NCBI GenBank assembly: GCA_003154335.1
Contig: PMDE01000156.1
Location: 1 to 13,160 of the forward strand
Direction: 5' to 3'
From: Methanoregula sp.
GTDB taxonomy: Archaea; Halobacteriota; Methanomicrobia; Methanomicrobiales; Methanospirillaceae
DNA length: 13,160 nt
Shown: in pieces, positions 1 through 7,112 of the stretch
Position numbering within the stretch: the first letter of the stretch is position 1
How the letters are laid out: the number at the start of each line of letters is the position of its first letter
Notes under the pieces: generated by a model
What the model was told of the DNA's origin: nothing
Seen by the model: only the letters and a program-made list of their open reading frames with translations
Database searches by the model: none
Translations under genes and position numbers: made by a program

Positions 1-8
1 TACCCACC

Positions 9-16
9 AAAAAAAA
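9..16 (-). terminator. T8 tract terminator behind kup
   Basis: Eight consecutive T on the minus strand begin 24 nt downstream of the kup stop codon (TAG, 42-40). Archaeal RNA polymerase terminates at such oligo-T runs without needing a hairpin, and none is evident here. Confidence 0.5.
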
Positions 17-39
17 TCTACAAAATGAATGGATCTTCC

Positions 40-1854
40 CTACAACTCTACCCGGGTAACAACTCCGTGGATCTTATCCGAGGGGAGCTTATAGAACTGG
101 ACCATAGAGGGGGAAAGACGCTTTATGGCAGCAAAAATCCGCCAGACCGGGTGGGTGGTCACAATGTCTTCCATACCATAGAAGATCGTTTTTTCTTCAA
201 TCTCAGCTTCCTTCAGGATTGCGCCGATGTCAACAATTTCCATATATCCCAAATAGATCTCAAATATCGAGAGACCCTTTGCGATCTCCCGGGTCACTCC
301 CCATGTCACGCCAAAAGGTTGTTCGGTCCTGATAATCGAAACAATAATATTGTCATCATAAATGATGTTGTTCGTGAACATGATCCGGGGGATATACTGC
401 GGAAGGCGACGGAAGTCCCGGGCAAAGAACAGGGCAGAACCCGAAATCCTGTTTACCGATTGGTACACGTCATTAAACTGCTGTAAAAAATCATTGATAA
501 GAACCGGTTGAAGTGCAGCGGCGAGTTTTTTCTGACCGTATACGTAGATCATGATAACTCCGAATGGGATGGATGCTATGATCAGTGACCAGTAGCCCCC
601 GTAGGGAATTTTACTGAAATTGGACACCATGAACATGCACGTAACAAACAGCACAAAAATCGCCAGTACTGTTTTTATCAGTTCCCCCCGCAGGATTAAT
701 ATCCAGGCGATCATTACACCGGTTATTGCCATTGTCCCGGTGACTGCAAGTCCGTAGGCATGGGTAAGGTTGTTGGAACTCCGGAAAATTGCAATAACCA
801 GCAGCACCGCCAGGAGCAGCAGCCAGTTTACCACATCGATATAAATCTGTGACCGGAGAAGAATCGAGGTGTACTCAATGCGCAACAGGGGCATGATACG
901 GGTAGTAATTCCCTGGTATACTATCGAAAAGATTCCGGAAATCATTGCCTGGGAAGCAATAATAGTCGCAGCAATGCTCAGGAGGAGGAAAGGAATATAC
1001 AAAATCCGCATCTCAGAAAATATCATCTCGAAAAGAACATTTTTTGCACCCGGGTGCATCATCAGGAATGCTCCCTGGCCGAGGTAGTTGATTGCCAGCG
1101 CTATAAAAACAAGATACCATGCACGGACAATAGGTTCCCTGCCAAGGTGTCCCATATCAGCATAGAGAGCTTCGCCCCCTGTTGCACAAAGTATCACTGA
1201 AGAAAGGATGAGAAATCCCGCAAGTCCGTTATGGACGAGATAATTAATCCCGTAGAACGGATTTATTGCAAAAAGTACCTGCGGGGCAGCAATGAGTGCA
1301 ATAACTCCCGCCCCGGCAAGAGCAATAAACCATACGACCATCACCGGGCCAAATGCCCATGCAACCTTTTCCGTGCCCCGTACCTGTATCGAAAAAAGTC
1401 CGATTGCGATCAGTCCGGCGACTATCATTATGGTAGTCTGTGAAATGTTTTCAAGGCCGGGGATCAGGAGCGTCCCTTCCACGGCAGAAAGGATGCTGAT
1501 CGCCGGTGTAATTACGCTGTCTCCAATGAAGAGTGAAATTCCAACAATCGTCAGCAGGGAGATAAATGCGACCTGGTTGGAAGATTTTAAAAGAGGTAAA
1601 AGGATCTCCTTGAGCACGATTGTTCCCCCTTCACCTTTTTTACCGAGGTGCATGGCAAGAAACGTATATTGAACCGTGACAAGAATGGTCAATGTCCACA
1701 CGATCAACGAGAGGATGCCCATGATATTGACGGGTGTGGGGGGAATGAGGAGGAATATTGCCGTCAGGGTATAAATAGGACTTGTCCCGATATCGCCAAA
1801 GACAAGCCCCATCGACTTGACAATTCCCGGAATGGCAAAATAATTTTTAAGCAT
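40..1854 (-). CDS. kup: Kup-family potassium transporter
   Basis: This is a K+ uptake permease of the Kup/HAK/KT family (K+/H+ symport in characterised members), in the cytoplasmic membrane. The N-terminus has the family signature GLVFGDIGTSPIYT. It is followed by GEGGT and by GDSVITPAISILSAVEG, both typical of Kup. About 12 hydrophobic segments follow, then a hydrophilic C-terminal region of roughly 150 residues, as in bacterial Kup (622 aa in E. coli). I chose the ATG at 1854 (604 aa), which leaves 15 residues before the signature. The frame stays open to a TTG at 1908 (622 aa), but that extension overlaps an AT-rich promoter-like stretch. Neither start has a strong ribosome site. The gene lies 73 bp (or 19 bp) behind the AI-2E permease on the same strand, so co-transcription is possible. 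A run of eight A on the plus strand just past the stop gives a T8 terminator. The family call is secure; the start is not. Confidence 0.93.
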   Translation of the reverse strand: MLKNYFAIPGIVKSMGLVFGDIGTSPIYTLTAIFLLIPPTPVNIMGILSLIVWTLTILVTVQYTFLAMHLGKKGEGGTIVLKEILLPLLKSSNQVAFISLLTIVGISLFIGDSVITPAISILSAVEGTLLIPGLENISQTTIMIVAGLIAIGLFSIQVRGTEKVAWAFGPVMVVWFIALAGAGVIALIAAPQVLFAINPFYGINYLVHNGLAGFLILSSVILCATGGEALYADMGHLGREPIVRAWYLVFIALAINYLGQGAFLMMHPGAKNVLFEMIFSEMRILYIPFLLLSIAATIIASQAMISGIFSIVYQGITTRIMPLLRIEYTSILLRSQIYIDVVNWLLLLAVLLVIAIFRSSNNLTHAYGLAVTGTMAITGVMIAWILILRGELIKTVLAIFVLFVTCMFMVSNFSKIPYGGYWSLIIASIPFGVIMIYVYGQKKLAAALQPVLINDFLQQFNDVYQSVNRISGSALFFARDFRRLPQYIPRIMFTNNIIYDDNIIVSIIRTEQPFGVTWGVTREIAKGLSIFEIYLGYMEIVDIGAILKEAEIEEKTIFYGMEDIVTTHPVWRIFAAIKRLSPSMVQFYKLPSDKIHGVVTRVEL

Positions 1855-1908
1855 TTCTTGAGTACCTGTCGTCAGAAATAGGGTATAATCCTTTCCTTTT
1901 AAAAACAA

Positions 1909-1927
1909 AAACAGATATTTTTAGAAA
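1909..1927 (-). terminator. T-rich spacer between AI-2E permease and kup
   Basis: On the minus strand the gap behind the AI-2E stop contains several T runs (four or five T each) separated by short AT-rich words. It could act as a partial terminator or as the kup promoter region. I cannot decide which, so the operon status of the two genes is open. Confidence 0.3.
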
Positions 1928-2983
1928 TTATGACTCAGACGATGTCAAAGGTTTACCTCTCTCCTTTCTATCCTGAACGTACATCCGGTAACTGGTGATG
2001 ATAAGGACGATAATGACCGGACCCAGAACAAAACCTGCAAGCCCCATGGTGAGGATCCCGCTGATAATCCCGATGAACATGATCAATGGATGAATTTTGA
2101 CGCGCCTGCCGACAAGTACCGGGCGGACATATATTTCGGGCACACAGGAAACGATCAGGTAACCGAGGAAAAACAGTATAAAGACTCCCCTCGTATCTCC
2201 CTGGGCGAGCGCATAGGTCCCGATCAGGATAAATGCCACCGATGATCCCAGCACCGGAATAAGTTCACAGAACGCAGCAAAAAATGAATAAAAAATGATA
2301 TTCCCGTATCCCAGCAGGTAAAAAACCGGAATTGAAATAAAGAATGTGAGCACGGCAATGGCAATCTGGACAATATAGATAACATACAGGGTATCTACGG
2401 TCGCCTCAGATAACCTCCTGATATACCCGGTCAGGATATCGGGCACGTGACGGGTGAGTTTCTTTTTCAGTTCCTCTCCCCACCGGAGAAGGGAAAATAT
2501 CGAGACAAATAATACGAGCACCTTGAACAAAATGAGATAGAGGTTGCTTATGAGCGTTTTCTGGTAATCAACAAAAAGGGCGGTCCCTTCTGCAAGCATG
2601 GCAGAAAGTGTTGCCTTGGAAATGGGAATACCAAAATCCAGGGGGTTGGTAGCAGGATTGTTCAGCCATACACCGATGGATGCAAACAGGTTCCTGAGTA
2701 TATCCGGGTTTGAAGAAAGGATAAAAAATGTGGTGAGCACCGTAAGGGCAAGGGAAATAAATACAGCAAGGGTCACGATCACTGCAGAGACCCGTGGCCG
2801 GGTATATTTTAAAATGCGGTGGTGAAGGGGCAGGAGAACGACAGCAATTGAGGCTCCCACGAGCACCATATCCATAACCGACCAGAAAATCGCGAATGCA
2901 ATGAGGGTAAGTACGACAATGAGGATAAACGGGAACAGATCGGCCCTGGACGACTTCATGGATGAATACGTATTGTACCGCAC
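1928..2983 (-). CDS. AI-2E family (UPF0118/PF01594) transporter permease
   Basis: This is a polytopic membrane protein of the AI-2E exporter-like superfamily. Characterised members include TqsA and Na+(Li+)/H+ antiporters, so the substrate cannot be read from sequence. Two N-terminal hydrophobic segments (about 15-60) are followed by a soluble loop, then the conserved C-terminal half. That half contains FCELIPVLGSSVAFI (238-252), EIYVRPVLVGRRVKIHP (283-299) and the final long hydrophobic block with MGLAGFVLGPV (313-323), all family hallmarks. The length of 351 aa is normal. The start is a GTG at 2983; an ATG at 2959 (343 aa) is equally plausible, and neither has a clear Shine-Dalgarno. The gene is divergent from trkH across about 100 bp and upstream of kup in the same direction. 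Its placement between two K+ transporters would fit a monovalent-cation role, but that is inference. Confidence 0.88.
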   Translation of the reverse strand: MRYNTYSSMKSSRADLFPFILIVVLTLIAFAIFWSVMDMVLVGASIAVVLLPLHHRILKYTRPRVSAVIVTLAVFISLALTVLTTFFILSSNPDILRNLFASIGVWLNNPATNPLDFGIPISKATLSAMLAEGTALFVDYQKTLISNLYLILFKVLVLFVSIFSLLRWGEELKKKLTRHVPDILTGYIRRLSEATVDTLYVIYIVQIAIAVLTFFISIPVFYLLGYGNIIFYSFFAAFCELIPVLGSSVAFILIGTYALAQGDTRGVFILFFLGYLIVSCVPEIYVRPVLVGRRVKIHPLIMFIGIISGILTMGLAGFVLGPVIIVLIITSYRMYVQDRKERGKPLTSSES

Positions 2984-3082
2984 CGGAAATTAATAGGTGT
3001 GTCCCGGTCCAAAAAAAAAGATTTTATCCGCAAAAACAGATATCAATAACAATATTAAACAACCAATCAGCATGGATATCAG
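2984..3082. promoter_or_regulatory. Divergent promoter region, AI-2E permease / trkH
   Basis: This 99-bp AT-rich spacer separates divergent transport genes. For the minus strand, a TATA-like GATAAAATC around 3021-3029 would put the start of transcription near 3000. For the plus strand, candidate TATA elements are ATTTTATCC (3021-3029), GATATCAAT (3039-3047) and TATTAAAC (3053-3060), giving possible transcript starts from about 3050 to 3083. The choice matters because the last would make trkH leaderless. Confidence 0.45.
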
Positions 3083-3086
3083 ATGA
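3072..3086 (+). other. Four-codon upstream ORF overlapping the trkH start
   Basis: The sequence ATGGATATCAGATGA encodes Met-Asp-Ile-Arg and stops at TGA 3084-3086. That stop overlaps the trkH ATG (3083-3085) in an ATGA arrangement. Such overlaps can couple translation by termination-reinitiation. It matters only if the transcript starts upstream of 3072, which is not established. Confidence 0.3.
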
Positions 3087-4597
3087 AGCGTATCGAGCAT
3101 GTCGTGATGATAGCCCATGACATGGGTCTCATTTTTGAGTTCCTCGGTATTGCGTCATTGCTGCCTTTTCTTGTGCTCGTAGCATACCGCGAATGGGATA
3201 TGCTGCTTCCCCTGTCTGCTGCACCGATAGTTTTTATTATTACCGGTGGACTTATCTCGAAAATCTCATATAAGGATCTCGAGCCTTCCTACTCTGCAAC
3301 TCTCCTTGCGGTCGCTTTCTCCTGGTTTGCGATAGCGCTCGTGGGAGCACTCCCCTTCGTTCTCGGTCTTCACATGTCCTATACCGATAGTGTTTTTGAA
3401 GCAATGTCAGGGTGGACGGGTACGGGTTTTTCCCTCATTCCCTCTCTTGACACAACACCAAAGAGCCTGCTTTTCTGGCGGTCGTTTACGCAATGGATAG
3501 GGGGCATAGGGATCATCGCTTTCGGAATATCCCTCAGACGGAAAACCCGGGTCTCGTTGTTCCGGCTTTACCGGGCAGAAGGACGCGAAGAAGAACTGGT
3601 GTCCACGGTGGCATCCACCAGCCGGCGGATGTGGATGATCTATCTTGTCCTGACGTTTGCCTTCACCGGTCTCATCATGATCGCCGGTATACCTTTATGG
3701 GATTCCCTGAATCTTGTGATGGTTGCGATTGCTACGGGGGGTTTCACGGTCCATGCGGGGGGAATGGCCTATTACAACAACCCGCTTTTAGAAGCCCTGC
3801 TCATACCTGTAATGCTCGCAGGTGCGATCCCATTTAAGGTCTACTTTTTTCTGTACAACGGAAAAGTCCGTGAGATGTTTCGTGACCGGATAATGAGAGT
3901 TTTATTGCTGATTGCTCTCGCAGGATCTCTGGTGACCTCACTGGATCTTTTTATTTTCGGGAACCTCCCTCTCACTACCGCGGTTCGGGAGGGTGTATTC
4001 ACTTCCGTATCCGCAATCTGTACGTGTGGCCTCCAGAACTCTGAACCCCACCACTGGGTGGCTGTCCCGATTGCGGTTATTACCATGTTGATGTTTATCG
4101 GCGGAGCAATGGGAAGTGCCGCAGGGGGAGTCAAGGTTAACCGGGTTATGCTCGCCTATGAAGGGGTGCGGTGGTGGTTCCGGCGTTTCTTTGTGAGCAG
4201 CCGGGTTCTTATCCCGCTTCGTTTCGGTGGAAAAAATCTTTCAAAGGAGATCTCGGAGCTTGCAATCTCCAAGAATATGCTCGTTATTGTTATCTATGTC
4301 CTGACGATATTTGTTGCAACCATCGTCACCCTTCACTTGTATATTACCTCGTTCAGGCTTGATGAGGTCATATTCGAACTTGTTTCTGCGCTGAGCAATG
4401 TAGGTCTTACTGTCGGTTTTATATCCCCGGTAAGTCCGTTTTCCATCAAATGGATCTTTATTTTCCTGATGTGGCTCGGCAGACTTGAGATCGTTCCCGT
4501 TATCATTATCGCCATGGGTATCTTCAAAAGTATTGAAGAGGATATTACGAAACAGAAACCTGCCCCGCATGTTTACAATCTCCAGGACCGGTATTAA
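3083..4597 (+). CDS. trkH: TrkH/KtrB-type potassium uptake subunit
   Basis: This is the membrane pore subunit of a Trk/Ktr K+ uptake system. The four pore-loop filter segments with their glycines are all visible: SGWTGTGFS (109-117), ATGGFTVH (217-224), ICTCGLQNS (312-320) and LSNVGLTVG (437-445). Other family hallmarks are MFIGGAMGSAAGGVKV (337-352) and MWLGRLEIVP (463-472). The length of 504 aa fits TrkH (about 480-500). The ATG at 3083 has a weak GGAT 8 nt upstream and overlaps a four-codon upstream ORF. No RCK (TrkA/KtrA) subunit, which normally gates this channel, is encoded beside it, so the partner must lie elsewhere. It is divergent from the AI-2E permease and followed by the TraB-like gene after 94 bp. 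Confidence 0.95.
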   Translation: MKRIEHVVMIAHDMGLIFEFLGIASLLPFLVLVAYREWDMLLPLSAAPIVFIITGGLISKISYKDLEPSYSATLLAVAFSWFAIALVGALPFVLGLHMSYTDSVFEAMSGWTGTGFSLIPSLDTTPKSLLFWRSFTQWIGGIGIIAFGISLRRKTRVSLFRLYRAEGREEELVSTVASTSRRMWMIYLVLTFAFTGLIMIAGIPLWDSLNLVMVAIATGGFTVHAGGMAYYNNPLLEALLIPVMLAGAIPFKVYFFLYNGKVREMFRDRIMRVLLLIALAGSLVTSLDLFIFGNLPLTTAVREGVFTSVSAICTCGLQNSEPHHWVAVPIAVITMLMFIGGAMGSAAGGVKVNRVMLAYEGVRWWFRRFFVSSRVLIPLRFGGKNLSKEISELAISKNMLVIVIYVLTIFVATIVTLHLYITSFRLDEVIFELVSALSNVGLTVGFISPVSPFSIKWIFIFLMWLGRLEIVPVIIIAMGIFKSIEEDITKQKPAPHVYNLQDRY

Positions 4598-4627
4598 GGA
4601 AGATCTATTTTCCCTGGCCGGTCTTTT
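4586..4627 (+). terminator. Weak hairpin plus T4 behind trkH
   Basis: GACCGG (4586-4591) can pair with CCGGTC (4618-4623), followed directly by TTTT. The loop is long and contains the stop codon, and CCAGG/CCTGG gives an overlapping alternative pairing. It is therefore weak, and read-through into the TraB-like gene is likely. Confidence 0.3.
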
Positions 4628-4691
4628 GCGTGGGAACATCTTGCATATTAATGAAGATGCAGCGCAGATAGTTGTGGATTAACGGAGCTCA

Positions 4692-5897
4692 ATGGCAGAG
4701 ATTAAGATCGTCGGGACAGCACATGTCTCACAGCAAAGTGTCGATGAAGTGCGGGCAGCTATCGAGGATTTTAAGCCGGATATTGTTGCAATTGAACTTG
4801 ACCAGTCACGGTTCACTGCCTTAAAAAAACAGGCCCGGGACCCTACGGTCAGTGATGTACTGGAAGTGAAAAACTTCAATTCACTTCTCGTTCAGTGGCT
4901 TCTTGCCTACCTCCAGCGTAAAATCGGTTTCGATGTCGGAGTTGAACCCGGGGCTGAAATGAAACTTGCAATTGACGAGGCCGAGAAAAGGGGTATTCCC
5001 CTTGCGCTCGTTGACAGGGATATCCGCCTCACACTCCTGCGCTTCTGGAGTTCACTGGGAATTATCGAAAAGATCAAAATGTTCTGGGCGCTTATCATTT
5101 CGATAGCAGAGATTGACGGCGGACAGGAGATTGATATTGAGTCGCTCAAGGAACAGAACGTGATCGATGCGGTTATGGAAGAGTTCCGGAAATTTTCACC
5201 CAATGGTGCACGTGCCCTTATCGATGAACGCGATGCTTTCATCGCCCACCAGCTTATCCTTCTGAAGACCCAGAGACCCGAAGGGCGCATCCTTGCAGTC
5301 GTGGGAGCTGGTCACCGCCAGGGAATCGCAAACTACCTCGATGCACCGGCAACCCTTCCACCATTCGATCCTCTTTCACGGGAACCCAAATCATTTCCCT
5401 GGGGAACGGTATTCGGTTTTGGGGTAACCGCAGTCTTCTTCCTGCTCCTCGGCGCAATTGCGTTCTCCGGTGTCGGCTGGAATGTATTGCTCTATGCATT
5501 CCTGTTCTGGGTCATTATTCACGGAACGCTGGCTGCACTTTTCACCCTTCTTGCCGGTGGGCACCCGCTCTCTGCCCTCACGTGTTTCTGTGTTGCGTGG
5601 ATGACTTCGTTAAACCCGCTGCTCCACGCTGGATGGATTGCAGCATATGTCGAGGCTCGGGTACGAAAACCACCGGTCTCGGATTTCAGGAAAATTTATG
5701 AAACCGAGACCCTGACAGAGATGGCAAAGATCCCCCTGTTCAAAGTCGTCCTCGTAGCAGCGCTGGCAAACCTCGGGAGCATCCTCGGGACTATCCTGTA
5801 TTTTATATTCGTCTTTCCCATTCTGGGAATTGACCCCGGTGTAGTAATATCGACCGGACTCCACAATATGTGGGTATTTGTAACCGGGTTGATCTAA
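4692..5897 (+). CDS. TraB/PrgY family membrane protein
   Basis: This is a homologue of the TraB/PrgY family, named for enterococcal pheromone-shutdown proteins and also found in archaea and eukaryotes. The fold is related to Tiki/GumN-type putative metalloproteases, but activity in archaeal members is unproven as far as I know. The conserved residues are all present: GTAHVS (8-13), IELDQSR (34-40), EPGAEM (85-90), DERDAFIAHQ (178-187) and VVGAGHRQGI (203-212). The C-terminal 160 residues carry about four or five hydrophobic segments, so the N-terminal domain is anchored to the membrane. The start at 4692 is supported by GGAGCTC with suitable spacing. The length of 401 aa is normal for the archaeal form. 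It sits 94 bp behind trkH and ends at a strong hairpin terminator. Its role next to K+ transport is unknown. Confidence 0.92.
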   Translation: MAEIKIVGTAHVSQQSVDEVRAAIEDFKPDIVAIELDQSRFTALKKQARDPTVSDVLEVKNFNSLLVQWLLAYLQRKIGFDVGVEPGAEMKLAIDEAEKRGIPLALVDRDIRLTLLRFWSSLGIIEKIKMFWALIISIAEIDGGQEIDIESLKEQNVIDAVMEEFRKFSPNGARALIDERDAFIAHQLILLKTQRPEGRILAVVGAGHRQGIANYLDAPATLPPFDPLSREPKSFPWGTVFGFGVTAVFFLLLGAIAFSGVGWNVLLYAFLFWVIIHGTLAALFTLLAGGHPLSALTCFCVAWMTSLNPLLHAGWIAAYVEARVRKPPVSDFRKIYETETLTEMAKIPLFKVVLVAALANLGSILGTILYFIFVFPILGIDPGVVISTGLHNMWVFVTGLI

Positions 5898-5917
5898 ACC
5901 GGATTTTCCGGTTTTTT
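5896..5917 (+). terminator. Hairpin terminator behind the TraB-like gene
   Basis: A perfect 8-bp inverted repeat AAACCGGA (5896-5903) / TCCGGTTT (5907-5914) has a 3-nt loop and runs straight into a T tract ending at 5917. It begins within the stop codon. This is the clearest hairpin terminator in the window. Confidence 0.75.
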
Positions 5918-6331
5918 CCTGGCAGGCAGTGTCAGGAACGTACACTTCCTGCTATCTGAACTTATTTCAGAACCTCATTCTTATCCAAAGTAACTCTGCC
6001 AATAACGCCCGGTGAGCCGGTTCATGTCCATGAAATCCCAAAGCAGGTTCAGGATCAAAACTCCAGCAGCTTTTTTGGGGTTTGAAATGGGTACAAATAT
6101 GAATATTCTGGCCAACGAGTCTTAAATTTCTGTTTTTATGAAAAGGTCAGTCAGGGTAGTTTGGGGAATTTCCATGGGATGGTAACAGGCAACCGGTGGC
6201 CGGAATGGAGTAATTTCTCGTGGGGGGTTTTTATACCGGGATATTCTGTCCGAAAGCAGGTTTTACCAATAAAATATAGGGTATAGTCCCATTCTGGCGA
6301 CTAAAAAAAATATCGTTTTTGTTGAATGATC
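5918..6331. other. Gene-poor spacer
   Basis: No recognisable gene is present. A small inverted repeat CAGGAA/TTCCTG lies at 5933-5951. The only ORF with a plausible ribosome site is a 33-codon frame at 6024-6125, preceded by GGTGA at 6011-6015. It encodes a basic peptide resembling nothing I know and is not called as a gene. Confidence 0.5.
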
Positions 6332-6436
6332 TTAATCGCTCGTACGCTCCCGGGGAATTCGCCTTTTACTTGTCCCCGCCGCTGTGGCGTCCCCAGATTG
6401 CGATAGAACGGACACAATAAAAAATTCTCTATTCAC
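6332..6436 (-). other. GC-rich intergenic element A (possible 34-aa ORF)
   Basis: A GC-rich core (about 6373-6396) sits inside AT-rich spacer and contains a short hairpin (GCC / GGC around GCTGT) flanked by two GTCCCC words. On the minus strand the element is open from a GTG at 6436 to TAA at 6334-6332 (34 aa). It contains VLSQSGDATAAGTS. A related element lies at 12160-12267. In both, CTGCAG is followed after 6-7 nt by GTG, and then by the similar core peptides LSQSGDA-TAA and LSHRGVAATAA. It could be a small gene, a dispersed repeat, or a structured RNA. No Shine-Dalgarno is visible in this copy. Confidence 0.35.
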
Positions 6437-6560
6437 GTTAATCTGCAGCAGTGATTCACTTTTTTAAAGATTTATTCTCGTCATTCAATCATCCAATATT
6501 TTCGTCCGAGATTTTTGAAAAAGTTGGTAGTTGAAATGACACTATACAAAAAATACAAAA

Positions 6561-6576
6561 CTCCCTTCACGGGGAG
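6561..6576 (-). terminator. Hairpin plus T-rich tail behind the 123-aa gene
   Basis: CTCCC (6561-6565) and GGGAG (6572-6576) form a 5-bp stem overlapping the stop codon of the minus-strand gene. The minus-strand sequence continues with a T-rich tail across 6560-6546. Confidence 0.55.
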
Positions 6577-6938
6577 GGAAAAGAATCTTTTTCCGTGGAT
6601 GGTTTTTTCATTTCCCTGATCTCCCTGTCGATCCAGTCCTGGACTATGAGCGTCATTTCCTGGCAGGTCATGCCGGCACGGTACCGGAACCTGATCTCGA
6701 TTTCCAGCAGGTCGAGGATTGGCTGCACAACGGAAAAATAGGATTCCGCTGAGGTAAAACCTCCTGTTTTTTCGAGCCGGAGCATAACCATCTCGTTCAG
6801 GTGTTCAAGTTGGCCGGTAAAATCTATGATGGTCTCAAGAGTCATCTGGGGCAGAACGACAGGAGATTCACTATCTTCAGCCATCCCTTCATCTGTTCCA
6901 CTGTTATCGCAGTCATCATCACGCTTCTGTTCCGGCAT
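6567..6938 (-). CDS. Uncharacterised 123-aa acidic helical protein
   Basis: I do not recognise this protein. It has a strongly acidic, probably disordered N-terminus (Asp/Glu-rich, residues 1-27). A predominantly helical core follows (about 33-110), containing TIIDFTGQLEHLNEMVMLRL and the Trp-containing segment VQDWIDREIREMKK. The tail is charged. It has no signal peptide or membrane segment, so it is probably cytoplasmic. The ATG at 6938 is preceded by a purine-rich stretch; an internal ATG at 6884 is a poorer alternative. A hairpin terminator overlaps its stop. It is divergent from the caspase/CHAT-like gene and shares that 174-bp control region, which suggests but does not prove a functional link, for example as substrate, inhibitor or regulator. 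Confidence 0.72.
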   Translation of the reverse strand: MPEQKRDDDCDNSGTDEGMAEDSESPVVLPQMTLETIIDFTGQLEHLNEMVMLRLEKTGGFTSAESYFSVVQPILDLLEIEIRFRYRAGMTCQEMTLIVQDWIDREIREMKKPSTEKDSFPSP

Positions 6939-7112
6939 GGTATCCGCTTCCCCAAAACCACGATCCTGACCTGGCAGCTTTTGATTGCCAGCCGGGAAAG
7001 GAATTTACAAAACTTCTCGTCGGGAAGAATTTATAATTTCCCGTACGGGCATCAGACCAGAAAGATTAATCTCTTTTTCCCGCCTTTTTGAGCTTATTAC
7101 TTTTGTGATCCC
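6939..7112. promoter_or_regulatory. Divergent control region with several symmetric sites
   Basis: In order, this region holds an inverted repeat CTGGCA (6971-6976) / TGCCAG (6986-6991). Next is a direct repeat, CGGGAAAGGAATTTACAA (6993-7010) and CGGGAAGAATTTATAA (7021-7036). An inverted repeat CGGGAA (7021-7026) / TTCCCG (7038-7043) frames the TATA-like AATTTATAAT. A perfect palindrome CCCGTACGGG lies at 7040-7049. The TATA-like element suits the plus-strand gene (transcript start about 7060). Read on the minus strand, the first repeat (TTGTAAATTCC) could serve the other gene. GTGATCC at 7105-7111 matches the extended Shine-Dalgarno of the plus gene. This looks like a bound, regulated intergenic region. 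Confidence 0.55.

Noticed and set aside
25..486. Plus-strand 153-aa open frame opposite kup
   Set aside because: It is antisense to the C-terminal coding region of kup, which has clear family motifs. It has no ribosome site and its composition is typical of antisense translation.
4485..4682. 65-aa plus-strand frame overlapping the trkH 3' end and ending before the TraB-like gene
   Set aside because: Most of it overlaps trkH in another frame and it has no ribosome site. Only about 28 residues are outside trkH.
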